Of a DNA stretch of 64,000 bases, positions 21,082 through 33,267 are shown in pieces. The translations under genes were made by a program, and so were the position numbers. The notes beneath the pieces were generated by a model. The model was not told where the DNA came from, searched no databases, and was given only the letters and a program-made list of their open reading frames with translations. Location: positions 109,772 through 173,771 of the forward strand of contig VHZZ01000750.1 of assembly GCA_009801015.1 (NCBI GenBank), in the 5' to 3' direction. Source of the stretch: Silene noctiflora (lineage: Eukaryota; Streptophyta; Magnoliopsida; Caryophyllales; Caryophyllaceae). Each line of letters begins with the position of its first letter. Position 1 is the stretch's first letter.

Positions 21082-24000
21082 TCATTCCGCCTCACCTGAA
21101 ATCGCTGTAATTAAGTTAGGGTGAGATAGGAAAAGAGAAGTGATAAAGTAAAATAAATATTTGTTGTCATCTTGATGAAAAACTGTGATGATATTGAGCA
21201 TTTGAGCTCTACCATTTTACTGCTTACCTTTTGGTGATGATGTGGATGAGGGAGGGTTCATGCTGCTTGCAGCTGAATGCCCCATTGCTGGATCACTTGC
21301 CTACAATACGATATATGTTCTTTAGTTTTATGGTTCACATTTCAAATCAGCGTGCATTTTGGGTTAGGTTGGAACTGGTCAAGTCATTTTGGTCAGGTTG
21401 GGTCTAAGTTGGATCATTTAGGATGATGTTTTACATTTATTTTGCAAGTAACTTAAGTGTAGTTTCTAATTGGTCGTTTTGGATCAATCAGTGTCATATC
21501 ACATCAACTCATTTTTCGGGCTGGGTGGTTTTGGGTCAGGTAGGTATTAGGTGCAAAAAAGGCTCATACCTACTACCGGTCAGATATGTCAGTTAAGGTT
21601 TCCAGTCATGTCGAGTTATTTTTTCTAACCTAGTTCAGGTCTGCGGTCAGGTTATCCTCGTCGGGTGATTTAGCTCGTGTGAGTTGTGCCAGGTCTAAGC
21701 AAAGCTTGTGTTCTATAGTAGTTTCCCAGCACACAATTTTACCGTTACAACCATACCCTAAGTTCTGACCTGTGTTGCGGATGTCTGGTTTTGGGCAGGG
21801 GAGGGACCTGCATTGACATAAAACATGAAAGGCGGTGTTCTATCATCAGCGAAGTCCCTTAATCTGTTAAGCTCTGGCAAGACTTCTTTTCCAAGATCTG
21901 GCCTGTCTTTCCGCCTCATCTCTGCACATCGAATAGCCATCTTTGCCAAACACAACGCTTCTTCTACCGGCCAATCTGGCACCAAAGGATCTAACATCTC
22001 CTGGAATGTTCCTTTTTCAATGGAAAGATTTACATGGTGAGCCAAACCCATGGGTGGTTTGGCAGTTAGTAGTTGGAGAAGCACCACACCTAAGGAATAG
22101 ACATCGGATTTGACTCCAAGCACTCCTGTTTGTTGATACTCGGGGTCTATGTAGCAGAATGTCCCAGCTGCTGAAGTCATGCAATATTGTGTTATATTTT
22201 CAGCCACTGATGCAGGCACCAATCTTGCCAATCCAACATCACCAATCTTACTGACAAAGTACCGGTCTAGTAGTATATTGCCGGGTTTAAGATCACGATG
22301 AACTAGTGGTTCCGGCTTTGTCTGATGGAGGAAATGAAGTCCTGTTGCTACCTCTGCAGCAACTCGGAACCTGACTTGCCAACAAAGAGGAGGGGTTTTA
22401 CCTCGACAAAATAGGCGATCGTCCAAACTGCCATTCTCCATGTGTTCATACACTATGCAGCCGTATTCTGGGCATGCTCCTAGAAGGAGAACCATATGGG
22501 GATGTCTTATGCAGCTTAGTACTTCCACCTGCATCACAGTTAAGGTAAGAAGATTTTAGGAATACATTTGTTTAAATATATAATCTACTTTTAACCATAA
22601 TTAATGTGGATCTCTAAAGCTTCTGAATTCTACTGTAGTATACATTGTCAAAGATGTCTGATCTGGTAGATCTGTAAGATATGAACTATACAATATTACA
22701 ATTGCTTTATGTGCTATATGCATGGGTGCTCCAATAGACCAACTTAGGAAGTGGGTTTTTGAAATCTATCATAATTAATCCTTTTTTATTAGAGAATTGC
22801 TTAATACTCCATTGTCCATGAAAAGACAGACTTCCTTGTTTCTTACCTGCGGTGTCCAGGAATAAGCTTCTCACTTAAAATATTTCCTTTCTCTTGCGAT
22901 CCCAAATCTTAACTTACACTTAGTATACTCCTTAATTTTCGTGCAAAAGAAACAAGTTAACTCATGGATGGCGGGAGTATATTTTACAAGAACTACAAAC
23001 TTACAAGAATCCCTTAGGTAAACTCATCTGGCCTAGCTATCTATCTTTCCCATTGTGAAAGTTTGCCTCTGAGTAGATGTAGCTACATTGGGCGGATTCC
23101 ACTGAAAATATGTTCTTGTTGACAGTCATACTGTATTATTAGCGTTTATACTTGCCTTTTATTCTTTTTATGACCGACTAGTGTGAATTACATTACTAAA
23201 CCCAGAAATGAAATATCATAAAAACTAAAAAGGACCCTTAATACAATTGGCAAAATAGACTTGGCAATCAAGTTCATTTGGTTTAGGTGCGAGCCGGATC
23301 ATTTACGGTTTGGGTCATATTCGGATTTGTGTCATTTAGAGTGTGGTTATGGCTAGGGTCGTGATTGTTCGGTGTATTTTTCGAATAAGTCATTTAGGGT
23401 TCAGTTAACTACTGATGGGGTCATTTTGGTTTCGGTTTACTTCACGTTGTTTTGGGTTGTATCAATTCGTGTCCAGTCAGTTTCGCCATGTCTACGTTTA
23501 TGCAACTGATTTGATTACCTCTTGCTGGAACTGGGTTCTTCCTTGAGCTGCATCTGGGCGTAACACTTTTACTGCAACTCTCGTGTGATCAAGATTACAC
23601 TTGAAGACAGGGCCATACCCTCCTTCTCCAATCTTGAGAGATGCAGAGAAATTATTCGTAGCTGCTTCAATCTCTTCAATGCTATACTTTCTATATCTTA
23701 TTGAACTATATGTTGATGTGTCCTCTGTATATTGTTCATGTGTTCTTTCTTTCCCCGACTCTGAAGTCATATTGCTTTTCCCTCTTTCAGCAAGCATCAT
23801 TGAAGCTTCTTGAAGATTAATTGTTGATTCCATTTTCATATCTTCGTCATGCCTCCATCGATGGAGGTCCATCGCCTGCACTTGGGTCAATAAAGAGCAT
23901 ATATAAGCGGTAATTACTGTGATCAAATGCGGCTTGAGCTGGACGTGGATTTTGTGGAACATGGACAAATGGGTTTGAGACAAGGTAATGGGCCACCTAC

Positions 24001-27000
24001 ATAATTTTTTTTTTTAAATGCATTGTCGATCTCCGCTGTTTTACGGACCAGACAGGCCAATCTCAATGGGTGGAATGGCCATGAATAACTCTAGTGGATA
24101 TGTTAAAATCATTTTTTTCCCTCTTTTTTCTACGCAAACGACTTTGACTTACCCTTTGCCTTTCTCTCTCTTTAGCAGTAACTGCTTCTTTACAAGCTTC
24201 ACTGTACATTTCCATGGTTTGCTTGAGCTCAAGCCTCAGCCTTCTCATCTCATTTTCCACGTCTTCCTGCGCTCATTTCAAAAACAGACAGTTGCTTTTG
24301 CGATTACACGTATGGGAAACCACTTGCAGGCACAATATCTTCACCAGTAAGCTACACATCAGCTCACATTGCTCATAAAATTTGCGAGATCAGTACTACT
24401 CCCTCCATCCCACTTATATTTCTGCGCATTTGACTTGTGTGGTCAAACTATGTTAAGGTTGACTGATATTTTCTCACAACTTACAATAGCTACAAATTTT
24501 CAAAATCGATAATATGTAAATAATAGATTTGATAAATTAAACATGATAGGTTTTACTTGGTATCTTGTCACACAGTTGGAGAAATTATCTGTCAAAGTTG
24601 ACTGCCAGAATTAGTTGAGCGTAATGTATGGTTTAGATCCATACAGCACTTACATTTTTGCAATGCCTCCTACCTATGCAGAGTAAGAGACCAAGGGTGC
24701 GTAGAACTTTTTGAAAACTTGTACAAGTCGAAACTTGGGTATATCACTATTTTCTTTCTTTGACAGCGTGTGACTTAGCATTACAGTCTTTTATTCACGG
24801 TAATGGTGAAAATGTCCACCATAATTTGATGAAACTTAAAATTTACTTACACCATGTTGTGATGAAGAAATCGTGGACATCCCACTTTCCTGCGATACAA
24901 ATGAGAAGTCACGGAAGGAGTTCATGTCATTGGCTCTTTGTCCGAAGTTTAGTGATCCAAAACTGTGATCTGAGCCGGTTGATATCCTTGGCGTGCGAGA
25001 TGAATCCATGTAGTCATAGTGCAAAGGAGAAAAGTGGTCGATACTCGTTCTTTCAGAGCTCACAAAGGAGAGGTCTGTGTCACTTTCTGGAAGCTCACTG
25101 AATAATAGCCTTTCATTAATTCTACCTGACCTGATTCAGCATCAGTAAAATATTTAGCTCATATCATCATCAATATCTTTGTAATCTTAATGTTAAATAA
25201 CAATTGTGCCTAATACTACTATACTAGTAAACATAGAACTAAATCTCGGTTTCGGCAACGGTCGCGGTATCGGTTGTTGTGGCTTAATCTCGCTATATGC
25301 GGTAAAATGTGGTTGCAGTAATTTCCTAAACCTTGGTTGCGAATCGGTGTCGGGACAGGTATTTAAAACCATGCTAGTAAGTCCCAAAAAGGTGAAATTG
25401 TTGCTGGTATGAACAATAGATTTTAACATCATCCCCGTTTCTCAAGAGGTCTTGCAAATGACATGCATGGTAAGGGAATTAGAAGTATGCAACCTTATCC
25501 TCGTGTTGTGCTTAACTGCTTACAGAGACGGGCTCAGTTGATCCAACGACCATCATTTCGCAATAAAAACAGTTTCAGTTAACAATAAATTCAACATTTG
25601 AAAACTACTTTCGTGCATGCCTTTTTATTTTGTCATTGAACCTGTCTTTCTTTTCGTATTTGTATTTTATTGGACGTGGAAACGGTTGGCTGTTTAGCAT
25701 TTTTAGGAAAAAAGACAGATTTCCCTGCTCATCAGACTTACCTGCCTATGTCCTGGTCATCTCTTAGTGCTCTATGAAATGGCTTTTCCCCTGTTTGCAG
25801 GAAATTCAGGCACATGGTCATTTTTTGAGGAAGATCTTGAAGTAGTAGTAAAGCATAATACTACAGCAATAGACATACCTGGAATGGATAGACTTTGTCG
25901 TGGAGGTGAATCTATAATCTCAACAATACTCGGCTTTTCTTTGATTAGACTGTCTAAGTGGCTTTTAAGAGGAGACTGGAATGGAGCCGATCTTGAAGCT
26001 TTGTGCAGTGATGAGATCTTAGACTTGGAGATGACATATACGTTGCAGAAATCAGGTGCCCCTCTTGACACCATTGCTGGTATATCAGCTTGTTTAAATT
26101 TCCTACATCATCATACATTTTTCTGTGGATGTCAGCTAGCTTAACCTCTGAAGTCAGTTAGTGAAACTCGTGATCTGGGTACAAACCCATCAGTATCAGA
26201 ATTTCCCTTGTGAAACCGGGCCTGGCTTTGGCCCACGTGTCGGGCCCAAATCTTTATTTATTTATTTATTTATTTCGGTGCGGCGTCTTTGAACCACATA
26301 AGAGGATTAATTCTGTTGTTACATTGTCATTAAGTAATGCGAGTAGTTATTACCTGATAAGTCCACCTCTTGAAGCGCCAAGAACTAAATTCTCAATGGC
26401 AGCGTAGCTGGCATATTCTGATAAAGCTTTGGCGACATCCGTATCTCTAAGTGTAATATCTAAGGAACGTATCTGATAAAACCCAGAAAAAACTAATAAG
26501 CTTAATAATCTCTCAAGCTTAAAACAGATATGAGTACAAAACCTTTAGAAACTTACATCCTTGCGTGTGCAATAGCAGCGAAATGTGAGGAATAGTTCTC
26601 TTGTTAGCTTATCAGCTTGGTGGAAGTTTGGTGATGCTCCTGGACTTGCTGATGTAATGGCATTATTCACTGCGAAACAAAGAACAAAATTATTTCCCTT
26701 AACAATGAAAGATTAGAGAGTGGATGCCTACAAGCTTATAGAACAAAGCGTTTTCTTAAAGGTATTAAATTACTGTACTAGGCATGATCGTGGGTAACTA
26801 TCATGAATCATGATAGCCTACTATGATGCGGTTACGCTGTTTATCATGGCTTGTTTTTTTACCGGCCACTATGGTCATATGAGGGGCATTGGAAGAACTG
26901 GTTATACACCTGTCTAGAATCAGCTTCATTTTCCCGATTACAGTGTGCCCATTGGGTCAAACATCGACCATGGCCATCTAATGCATTTGAGAGACCCTAA

Positions 27001-28136
27001 TTTCAATATCAATTTGGGACCCAGAATTATAAGAAAAGCCCTTGTTTTAGTGGGTCTCTGATTAGTGAAAACACTGAACACCTCATTAGACGCTACTGAT
27101 ATGACAGAAAGCCTGTGATGGCAACATGTTGCCTGCCATATCAGTATAACATATGTACTGCGTAAATCAATACCCTTTGAAAGACCCTTTACGTATAACA
27201 TATTAGAAAATATCAGCGTCTAAGCTAAAAACTCGCTGATGCGTTGCATATTCTTGAAATGTAATACGAGTATCATGTGAATTTTGTCAAATGTTTAGAG
27301 ATGTTGCCTGGAGAGAGATGTTTTCTCTCAGATTCTTATTTGCTTCCTGTTGAACAAATGTTTGGCAGGAATCTCTCTATCGGACAACTGAAGTTCAACA
27401 GAATTTTGAGGGCATGCAACCCCTGTACTTTTTGAAGGTAACCCTTTAATCAATGCTTTCAGATATCAATTTTGCGCATTATCTACACACAAAAATGTGA
27501 TTTCATCTGGTCCTTATGTAACTATGTAAAATTTCCAGAAGCATGACATTTGGGTGGCAGCTTTAATGAAAATGTAGTTCTTGCTTAGAAAATTAGCCTA
27601 AGCAGTGTCATTTATTACTCTCTTCAACTCGTTTTCCTCCCTAGAGGGCAATGGGTGGCCGGGTGGGCATCATCCGGTGATAGCAAGGACCTCTCTCAGG
27701 TTTCTTGTTCGTACGACAATAATACATCATATGGTGATACCAAGTCGCACTGCTCTCTCGCATGTTTTAGGACGACTTTTTAAATAAGGATCCCGTAGCA
27801 CATTTTCTTTTCTATAAGAAGATAAATGGCAGTAACTCCTAGGCACCCAGCGGATGATACTAAGCTTCCCACCCGTCTTTACTCATTCTCTCATAACCCT
27901 TTTTTTAAGTTCAAGGAAATAGAATCTGAAAGAGAAGGGCAGGGGGGAGGGAATATAGAACCTGAAAAATTAGGGTCGACGATGACATGAATTAAGATGA
28001 TAGGCCGGCCTTGGGAAACAAGGTTATCAACAGCCCATCTAAGGGCATATTGGCTATTTTTATCCTTGTCTATTGCCACTGCCACCACCCCATTTGAGCC
28101 TGCCTTTTTTCCTGCACTCCCTTTTGCTGTCCACAT
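21082..28136 (-). CDS. Receptor-like cytoplasmic kinase with N-terminal universal stress protein (USP) domain
   Basis: Ten exons: 28136-27962, 26669-26557, 26472-26354, 26102-25742, 25130-24851, 24266-24153, 23875-23519, 22528-21770, 21300-21228, 21104-21082; about 790 residues. The first 150 residues are a USP/adenine-nucleotide alpha-hydrolase-like domain (VAVAIDKDKNSQYALRWAV, LVLGASRGGLIR). A serine-rich linker (TDLSFVSSERTSID, DYMDSSRTPR) and a short coiled coil (EMRRLRLELKQTMEMYSEACK) follow, then a full kinase: loop IGEGGYGPV, lysine VAVKVL, catalytic HRDLKPGNILL, metal site DVGLAR, APE-equivalent DPEYQQTG, then SDVYSLGVVLLQLL. This is the plant USP-RLCK family, related to PUB kinases but with no U-box. 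Exon 4 is one base out of phase with exon 5 (about 25772-25835), so as printed the protein stops early; an assembly error or recent mutation is possible. Confidence 0.88.
21340..21690. repeat. Decayed GGGTCGG-type repeat next to kinase exon 8
   Basis: Many degenerate GGTCAGGTT/GGGTCAGGT strings, with GTGCCAGGTCTA near 21686 resembling the TAGACCTGGCA terminus of the hAT-like family found at 29284, 32126 and 39730. The left terminus is not recognisable. Confidence 0.45.
23256..23494. mobile_element. hAT-like MITE in kinase intron 7, 239 bp
   Basis: Left end TAGACTTGGCAATCAAG; complement of the right end TAGACATGGCGAAACTG. The interior has degenerate GGGTCATTT/TTTGGGTC strings, as in the larger relatives at 32126-32543 and 39730-40360. 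Flanking 8-mers do not match. The right end lies about 24 bp inside the intron from the exon 7 donor. Confidence 0.65.
24399..24625. mobile_element. Decayed Stowaway MITE in kinase intron 5
   Basis: A good left terminus CTCCCTCCATCCCA preceded by TA, with internal complementary strings (TTTGACTTGTGTGGTCAAA and GTCAAAGTTGACTG). The right terminus is eroded. Confidence 0.55.
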
Positions 28137-28689
28137 CCTCGCTTCGTTCTTCCTCCTCCTTTTTCTCTTTTCCTATCTGACTTTTGTTTTTGTTTTTGTT
28201 CTTCTTTCTAAATATTCTATTATCTCGTGATCAATTAATTTGATAATATATTTGCACCACACGATCTACACATTCGAACATTGTTATTCAAACATGTTTT
28301 CCGAGTTACTTAACATATTCGAGTGGAAAAAAATTCCTTGAAAAAACAAAAAATGTAACATTAGCAACATTGAATTACATGTCTTTCTCTCTGTTTTTTT
28401 TTTCTTTGTCTAGTTTTTTAATGATTGAAACTCATTGAAAATTTTGTGCATGCTGCTCTCCCACCCATTTCTTTTGTTCTATGTTTAGCCATTTCCTGAA
28501 ATTTAGTTATAGATCATAAACTTATGCAAATCCCTAAAATACATACAGTGGAAATAATTCAAAATATTTCTTGATATTTTCAGTGAGGCTCTTAATTTGT
28601 TCCTCATAATCTGAGTTTAGACGATAAACCGACACTTGGACCGTAAATAGATACTACTCTATTATGTTGTTAATCTGGGTCTTGGACGA

Positions 28690-28899
28690 AGCGATTTGTT
28701 TTTCATTAACGATGATATTTACGACATTTGCTCTTTTTCTTGACTTCGCATTGTTTTTCGTTTGTTCGTAGGCAGTTCAATAAGGTCGCTCATTGTTTAG
28801 CTGATCGTGTTCCTTGGATTGAAGGTAGACGTGCGTGGTTTACCGATACTCCAGAGGACATCCTATGTATTACGTATCGTGATTTATTATTTCGCTAAT
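28690..28899 (+). pseudogene. LINE-type retrotransposon remnant, RNase H-like C-terminus
   Basis: From about 28743 the plus strand reads SHCFSFVRRQFNKVAHCLAD, then RVPWIEGRRAWF and a TAA at 28897-28899. The pattern 'R..N.VAH.LA' is typical of the C-terminal RNase H (RVT_3) domain encoded by plant LINEs and related retroelements. An upstream piece (DDIYDICSF, about 28710) is in another frame, so there is a frameshift around 28735-28742. No reverse transcriptase is left. A degraded fragment only. Confidence 0.65.
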
Positions 28900-29283
28900 C
28901 TGACATGGGATCTAAAAGAACCCATTTATCCAGTTGATAATGAACATTAATTAGTGATATATATTATTTTTAAATTAGTTTATACTCAAAAGACGGTTTT
29001 AACTCTATTTATTACGTAAACTCGTTTCTTACCTTGCCGAAATCGGCGACTCACAACAAAATAACATCTGGCAATTTACTATTGGAACACATTTATTTTT
29101 GTAATCCCTACTAAAATGACCATGTGGTCCTTGGGCAACCATGATCAACTACCTGTGTTATAGATCACTTTCAATTAGATGTGGAATCAAATTATGCGAA
29201 TATTCTTAGAATTTATGACCAAATTTATGTAAGATCCACTTATACAGGTTTACACTTTTATATACCTACGTAATACTCGTCTG

Positions 29284-29790
29284 TAGAGCCGCCAATTATT
29301 GACACGACCCGAAAATACGACACGAAATTAGCGGGTTAGGGTCAAGACATTGTGACTCATTTAAGTAATTGGGTTGACACGGACACGACACGAAACTTAA
29401 ATGGGTCGAGTTAGGGTTGAGCTTTTTTTAAACGAACCCGACACGAATAACCTATTTATTTAAAAGTGTGATAATATATTTGGGTTGAGTCAATAATTCA
29501 ACAAAACAACTTAAAAATAAGCATTTTCATTCGTTATTTTTGGGATAATATGGCTATAAAAGCGGAGTTTATTTTATTAATTTATTGGGTTAAACGGGTT
29601 GAGTGGGTTAAAAATGATCTGCTTAATGATAAATGGGTTAAACAGGTCGGGTTGAGTTATAGAAAAGTTAAATGGGTTGGGTTAGGGTTGAGACAAATGA
29701 CCGTTTATGTAATTGGGTCGGGTTAGGGTTGAGGTAGTAGTGACCCGTTTAAAGTTGACACGACACGACCTGACCTGTTTGTCAGGTCTA
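29284..29790. mobile_element. hAT-like MITE with GGGTTAGGGTCG interior, 507 bp
   Basis: Left end TAGAGCCGCCAATTATTG, complement of the right end TAGACCTGACAAACAGG. Flanks CTCGTCTG (29276-29283) and CTCTTCTG (29791-29798) match at 7 of 8. Dense GGGTCGGGTT/GACACGACACGA subterminal repeats. No coding capacity. Confidence 0.78.
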
Positions 29791-30399
29791 CTCTTCTGTC
29801 TCGCTCATTTGTTCTCCTATTTTATTTTTGAGTGTCTTAATTAATTGTTGTTTTTTCTATTTTAAAAATGAACTTATTGAGCAGTCTGATCATTCAAACT
29901 CAATTTGTTCCACTTATCATTTAGTAATTGACCTCCGCCTCTTTCCTTGGTCATTGTGTCAAAAGCGAAGAACAACAATTGACCGGAACGGAGGGGGTAA
30001 TAAACAAGAGATAGAGAGACGTATACAATTCACAAGTTAGAAGGTAAAAAGGGGGTAAAATGAACATTGCTTATAAAATGGTGATAAGTAGACATAATTA
30101 GGTGATATTCTTTTAAATATATTATATTTTTATAGAGTGCAAATCGTGTCTCATTTCGTGTATTATCTTGTATTTTTGTATCCCATTACTTCTATTAATG
30201 ACACATAAGCACCTTAATATATATATTATTACTATTTCTATTATTTAAAGTGTGACGTGTCGACATATTATGTTAGTAGGATACGAGAAAAGACATAAAA
30301 ATGGAATATATGATTTCAACTCGTTTTTATGAGGATAAAATTGTCATAAAACTTAGTTTTTCTTTCTTGTGTAAAAGGAGCAACGAGGGCAAATATAAT

Positions 30400-30485
30400 G
30401 TTGATTGCTCACCAGGTTTGAACACGGGTCATGAGTACCACCAGTCCACCACTCACGACTTTATCGACTAAACTAATTGACACAT
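30400..30485 (-). mobile_element. tRNA-derived SINE fragment, minus orientation
   Basis: On the complement a box-A-like TTTAGTCGATAAAGTCG is followed by GTGGTACTCATGACC and box-B-like GTGTTCAAACC. It shares GTACTCATGAC with the copy at 8318-8410. No tail or target duplication identified. Confidence 0.45.
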
Positions 30486-30851
30486 GTTCCTAAAACTTAG
30501 TTGAAAATGAATAAATTGCAACTTTATCATAATCGACTTGAAAAAGAAAGTATAGCCAAACTAGAAACCAACATAGTTCTGTTTGAGAAAGGATGAAATA
30601 AATTTGTCTTATTCTAGAGAATTAATCTAGTTTTCTTACCTTTAAAAAAAAAAAAATAGTTCGATTTCAGAATGTTCTACATTGCTAAGGGTTATTCTAC
30701 CAAAAGGTGTCGAGTTCAGAAGAGAATGTTACAGTGTTAAACTCATGAGCTAATGCTTTAAATTACCTCACTCGTCGTCCTACCCAACTCAAATTCAAAA
30801 TAAATTAGATTGCTTTTCTAATCACTAAGTCACTCACTCTCATTCGAAAAC

Positions 30852-31058
30852 AAAACGTCTTGCTTGTCACGAACACTATCCATCACAAGCTGAAAAACGG
30901 ATAGTGTCTCTCTCACAATAAAACAAGTGGGTGGGCAAGTGGTGATGGAGCACCCCATAAATAGTGTCACGTGTATATTATGAGAGGGGCACTATCCGTC
31001 CTCAACTTGTACCGAATAGTACCCGTCTTCAATGAAAATTTGTGATTTCAAAAAGGCC
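30852..31058. mobile_element. MITE of a CGGATA-palindrome family, copy 1
   Basis: Begins near AAACGTCTTGCTTGTCACG, then ACTATCC.TCACAAGCTG; the other end carries ACTATCCGTCCTCAACTTGTA. The middle has AGTGTCTCTCTCACAATA and GAGCACCCCATAAATAGTGTCAC. The same modules occur at 31190-31358 and 56205-56372. Confidence 0.6.
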
Positions 31059-31189
31059 AATAAGAAATCATGGACGAGGTAAACGTAAGCACAATTATTG
31101 CACAAGTACCGTATCAAGGGCTCCTAGAGGCAGCAAACCAACACCATGACTATTCTATGATGACCTCACTTTACTTTATAATTTATTTA

Positions 31190-31358
31190 TTACAAATTCT
31201 CATCGAAGACGGATATTATCCGTCACAAGTTGAAAACGGATAATACCTCTCTTACAATATGCAAGTGACACTATTCATAAGGTGCTCAAGTGCCGTATCC
31301 GGACTATTCTTTTTCAACTTGTGACGGATAATATCCGTTACAAACAGGACGCTTTGTT
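31190..31358. mobile_element. MITE of a CGGATA-palindrome family, copy 2 (inverted)
   Basis: The ends GACGGATATTATCCGTCACA and the inverted TGTGACGGATAATATCCGT form long complementary arms around a short centre. Read on the complement it begins AAAGCGTCCTGTTTGTAACG, matching copy 1 and the copy at 56205-56372. Confidence 0.7.
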
Positions 31359-32125
31359 TATTTATTTATTTATTTAGTAATCATCCCATGATCATATTTA
31401 TACTTGCACTAGGTTACATATTATTGCTTAATTAGGTAGGATTAAGCACTTCCTACTTGGATCCAATGTTCAATACTATTTATATCAGTCAGAATTATCC
31501 ATTTCTTTTTAACGGTTTAAATATAAAATGATCTAATAATCGTATTTTCGAGCAATGAACGACGTTTATACTGTTAATACAAAGATAAGACTTACATTAT
31601 TAACTTTGTTTAGTATGTTAATCTATCACCCATTACCTTAATTCCGAGTTCTGATTCAATCAGTTTAGCTGCTAATAACATCCGCAAATTCTTGTTTCAA
31701 ACGGTCACTTTCGTTTGAAACTTCAGACGGACATATGTGACTATTTTATTGTTAATTACAATGGTTCAGTTAATTTTTACAGGCTTACAACTTATGGTAA
31801 TTTGTTTTTCAATAATGCTCACATTTACCTGTAAAATAATTATAAAATTCCGTTTTATTAATTCAGATTAAAATAGCCCGTCTAAAGCCAGATTTAATTG
31901 AATAATATCATATGCATGTGTACTATTGTACTATATTCAAATTCAAGGAACTAACAAGTGGCCAACAAGGATTAGTTGTATAATGGACTCACTCATTGCT
32001 CCATGCAAATGACTTGCTTAAAGTAAAAAATCATAATCAACAACTTGAATTTCAACAGATAATATTTGAACCAATCAAAAACACTACAAAATTTTTTTGT
32101 TTAAGACGGAAATATTGGTCTCATG

Positions 32126-32543
32126 TAGACCTGGCAAATCGGGTCAACGGGTCAGGCCAGTTCGGGTCGGGTTAGTTCGGATCTTTAATTGATTTTGGGT
32201 TAATTCGGGTCGCCTCGGGTCATTTCGGGTTTCGGGTTTATTTCAGATTTGTTCGTCGGGTCGGGTTATTTTGGATCGGGTCATTTTCGGGTCAATGAAT
32301 AAGAGAAAAAAAGTCATTTCAAGTTCTTTCGGTTCAATTAGAGTTATGTTTTGTAGGGTCATTTTCGGGTTGGGTGGTTTCAGAACCGGGTCATTTTCGG
32401 GTTGGGTCAGTTACGTGTCAAAAGTTTGGGTCATGTTCGGGTCGGGTCGGGTCTGTTCGGATTTTCGGGTCACATTCGGGTGATGTAGTTCGGGTTTTTT
32501 CGGGTCTCGGGTCAATCGGGTCGGGTTACTTTTGCCAAGTCTA
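32126..32543. mobile_element. hAT-like MITE with GGGTCGGGT interior, 418 bp
   Basis: Left end TAGACCTGGCAAATCGGG; complement of the right end TAGACTTGGCAAAAGTAACC. The left flank is GTCTCATG and the right flank GACTCTCATG, i.e. the same 8-mer with two extra bases. The interior is almost entirely degenerate TTCGGGTCGGGT. An open frame crossing it is repeat-derived. Confidence 0.75.
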
Positions 32544-33207
32544 GACTCTCATGCTTAAATGGGTTAACAGAATATCTAAAGATTAACAAAACGTTATCCT
32601 ATCTATACAAGTAGAATGTTATTTAACCCGCTTATTCTTAACACGAATATATAATCGAAAAGACTGCAATTTGCAAATAAAGTACAACTGAGAAGTGGCT
32701 AAAATCCAAGGAAAAAACATAGACAGTAAGATAACCATGGTAGATAATTGTGACAGATTAATTGAATGATATTATTCAGCAAGTTGATTATGACATAATC
32801 ACATAAGTTTAATATATGATTAAAACTCCATAAGATGACCATCATTTTGACCATGACTGTTTCATTTGTCTTATTCATTATCATTACATTATTACTCCAA
32901 TATTTTCCTACATCTTTGTGTTTTTTTCCTTTGTGTGGCTTCTATTTTCCCTTTTTTATTTGTCTTTTTACATTAAATAATTTGATTTTTTATAAGTCTG
33001 ATTTTTTTACATCATCTGACAAACAAAACCCATTTACTGATTTGTTGTTTTGTCACCTGAGATGCTCTTTTTTTACTGCTTTCATCAGACTGTAAATGTT
33101 TCTGGTTTTCAGGTAAAGTTTGAAACTTTCTGAATTTCTGCATTTTGTAATGGTTGTACTGCTGTTATATTTTTCTGGGCATGTTTAATGTTAGTCCATT
33201 GTAAATC

Positions 33208-33267
33208 TGCGGGAGCCATTGAGGCACTAGGATAATGCTGTCGTCGTTGTTGTTGTTGTTGTTGTTT
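33208..33267 (+). mobile_element. Au-like SINE 3' tail with (GTT)n
   Basis: GCGGGAGCCATTGAGGCACT, then AGGATAATGCTGTCGTCGTT and a run of GTT units. Same tail as at 17351-17426; here only the last 60 bp survive. Confidence 0.55.

Larger units (their letters stand above)
28240..33100. other. Transposon-rich intergenic region between divergent kinase and PHL genes
   Basis: No host gene is supported. It contains, in order, a LINE remnant, a hAT-like MITE, a SINE fragment, two members of a CGGATA-palindrome MITE family and another hAT-like MITE, listed separately. The remaining sequence (28250-28680, 29800-30390, 31360-32120, 32550-33100) is plain AT-rich DNA with no signal I can name. Confidence 0.55.

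Noticed and set aside
21930-22390. Loss of the kinase DFG motif (DVG) as a sign of pseudokinase
   Set aside because: DVGLARL with the metal-binding aspartate is usual in this USP-RLCK family, and HRD and the ATP lysine are present.
32271-32483. 70-codon frame rich in G, F, V, S
   Set aside because: It reads through the TTCGGGTCGGGT repeats of the hAT-like MITE at 32126-32543.
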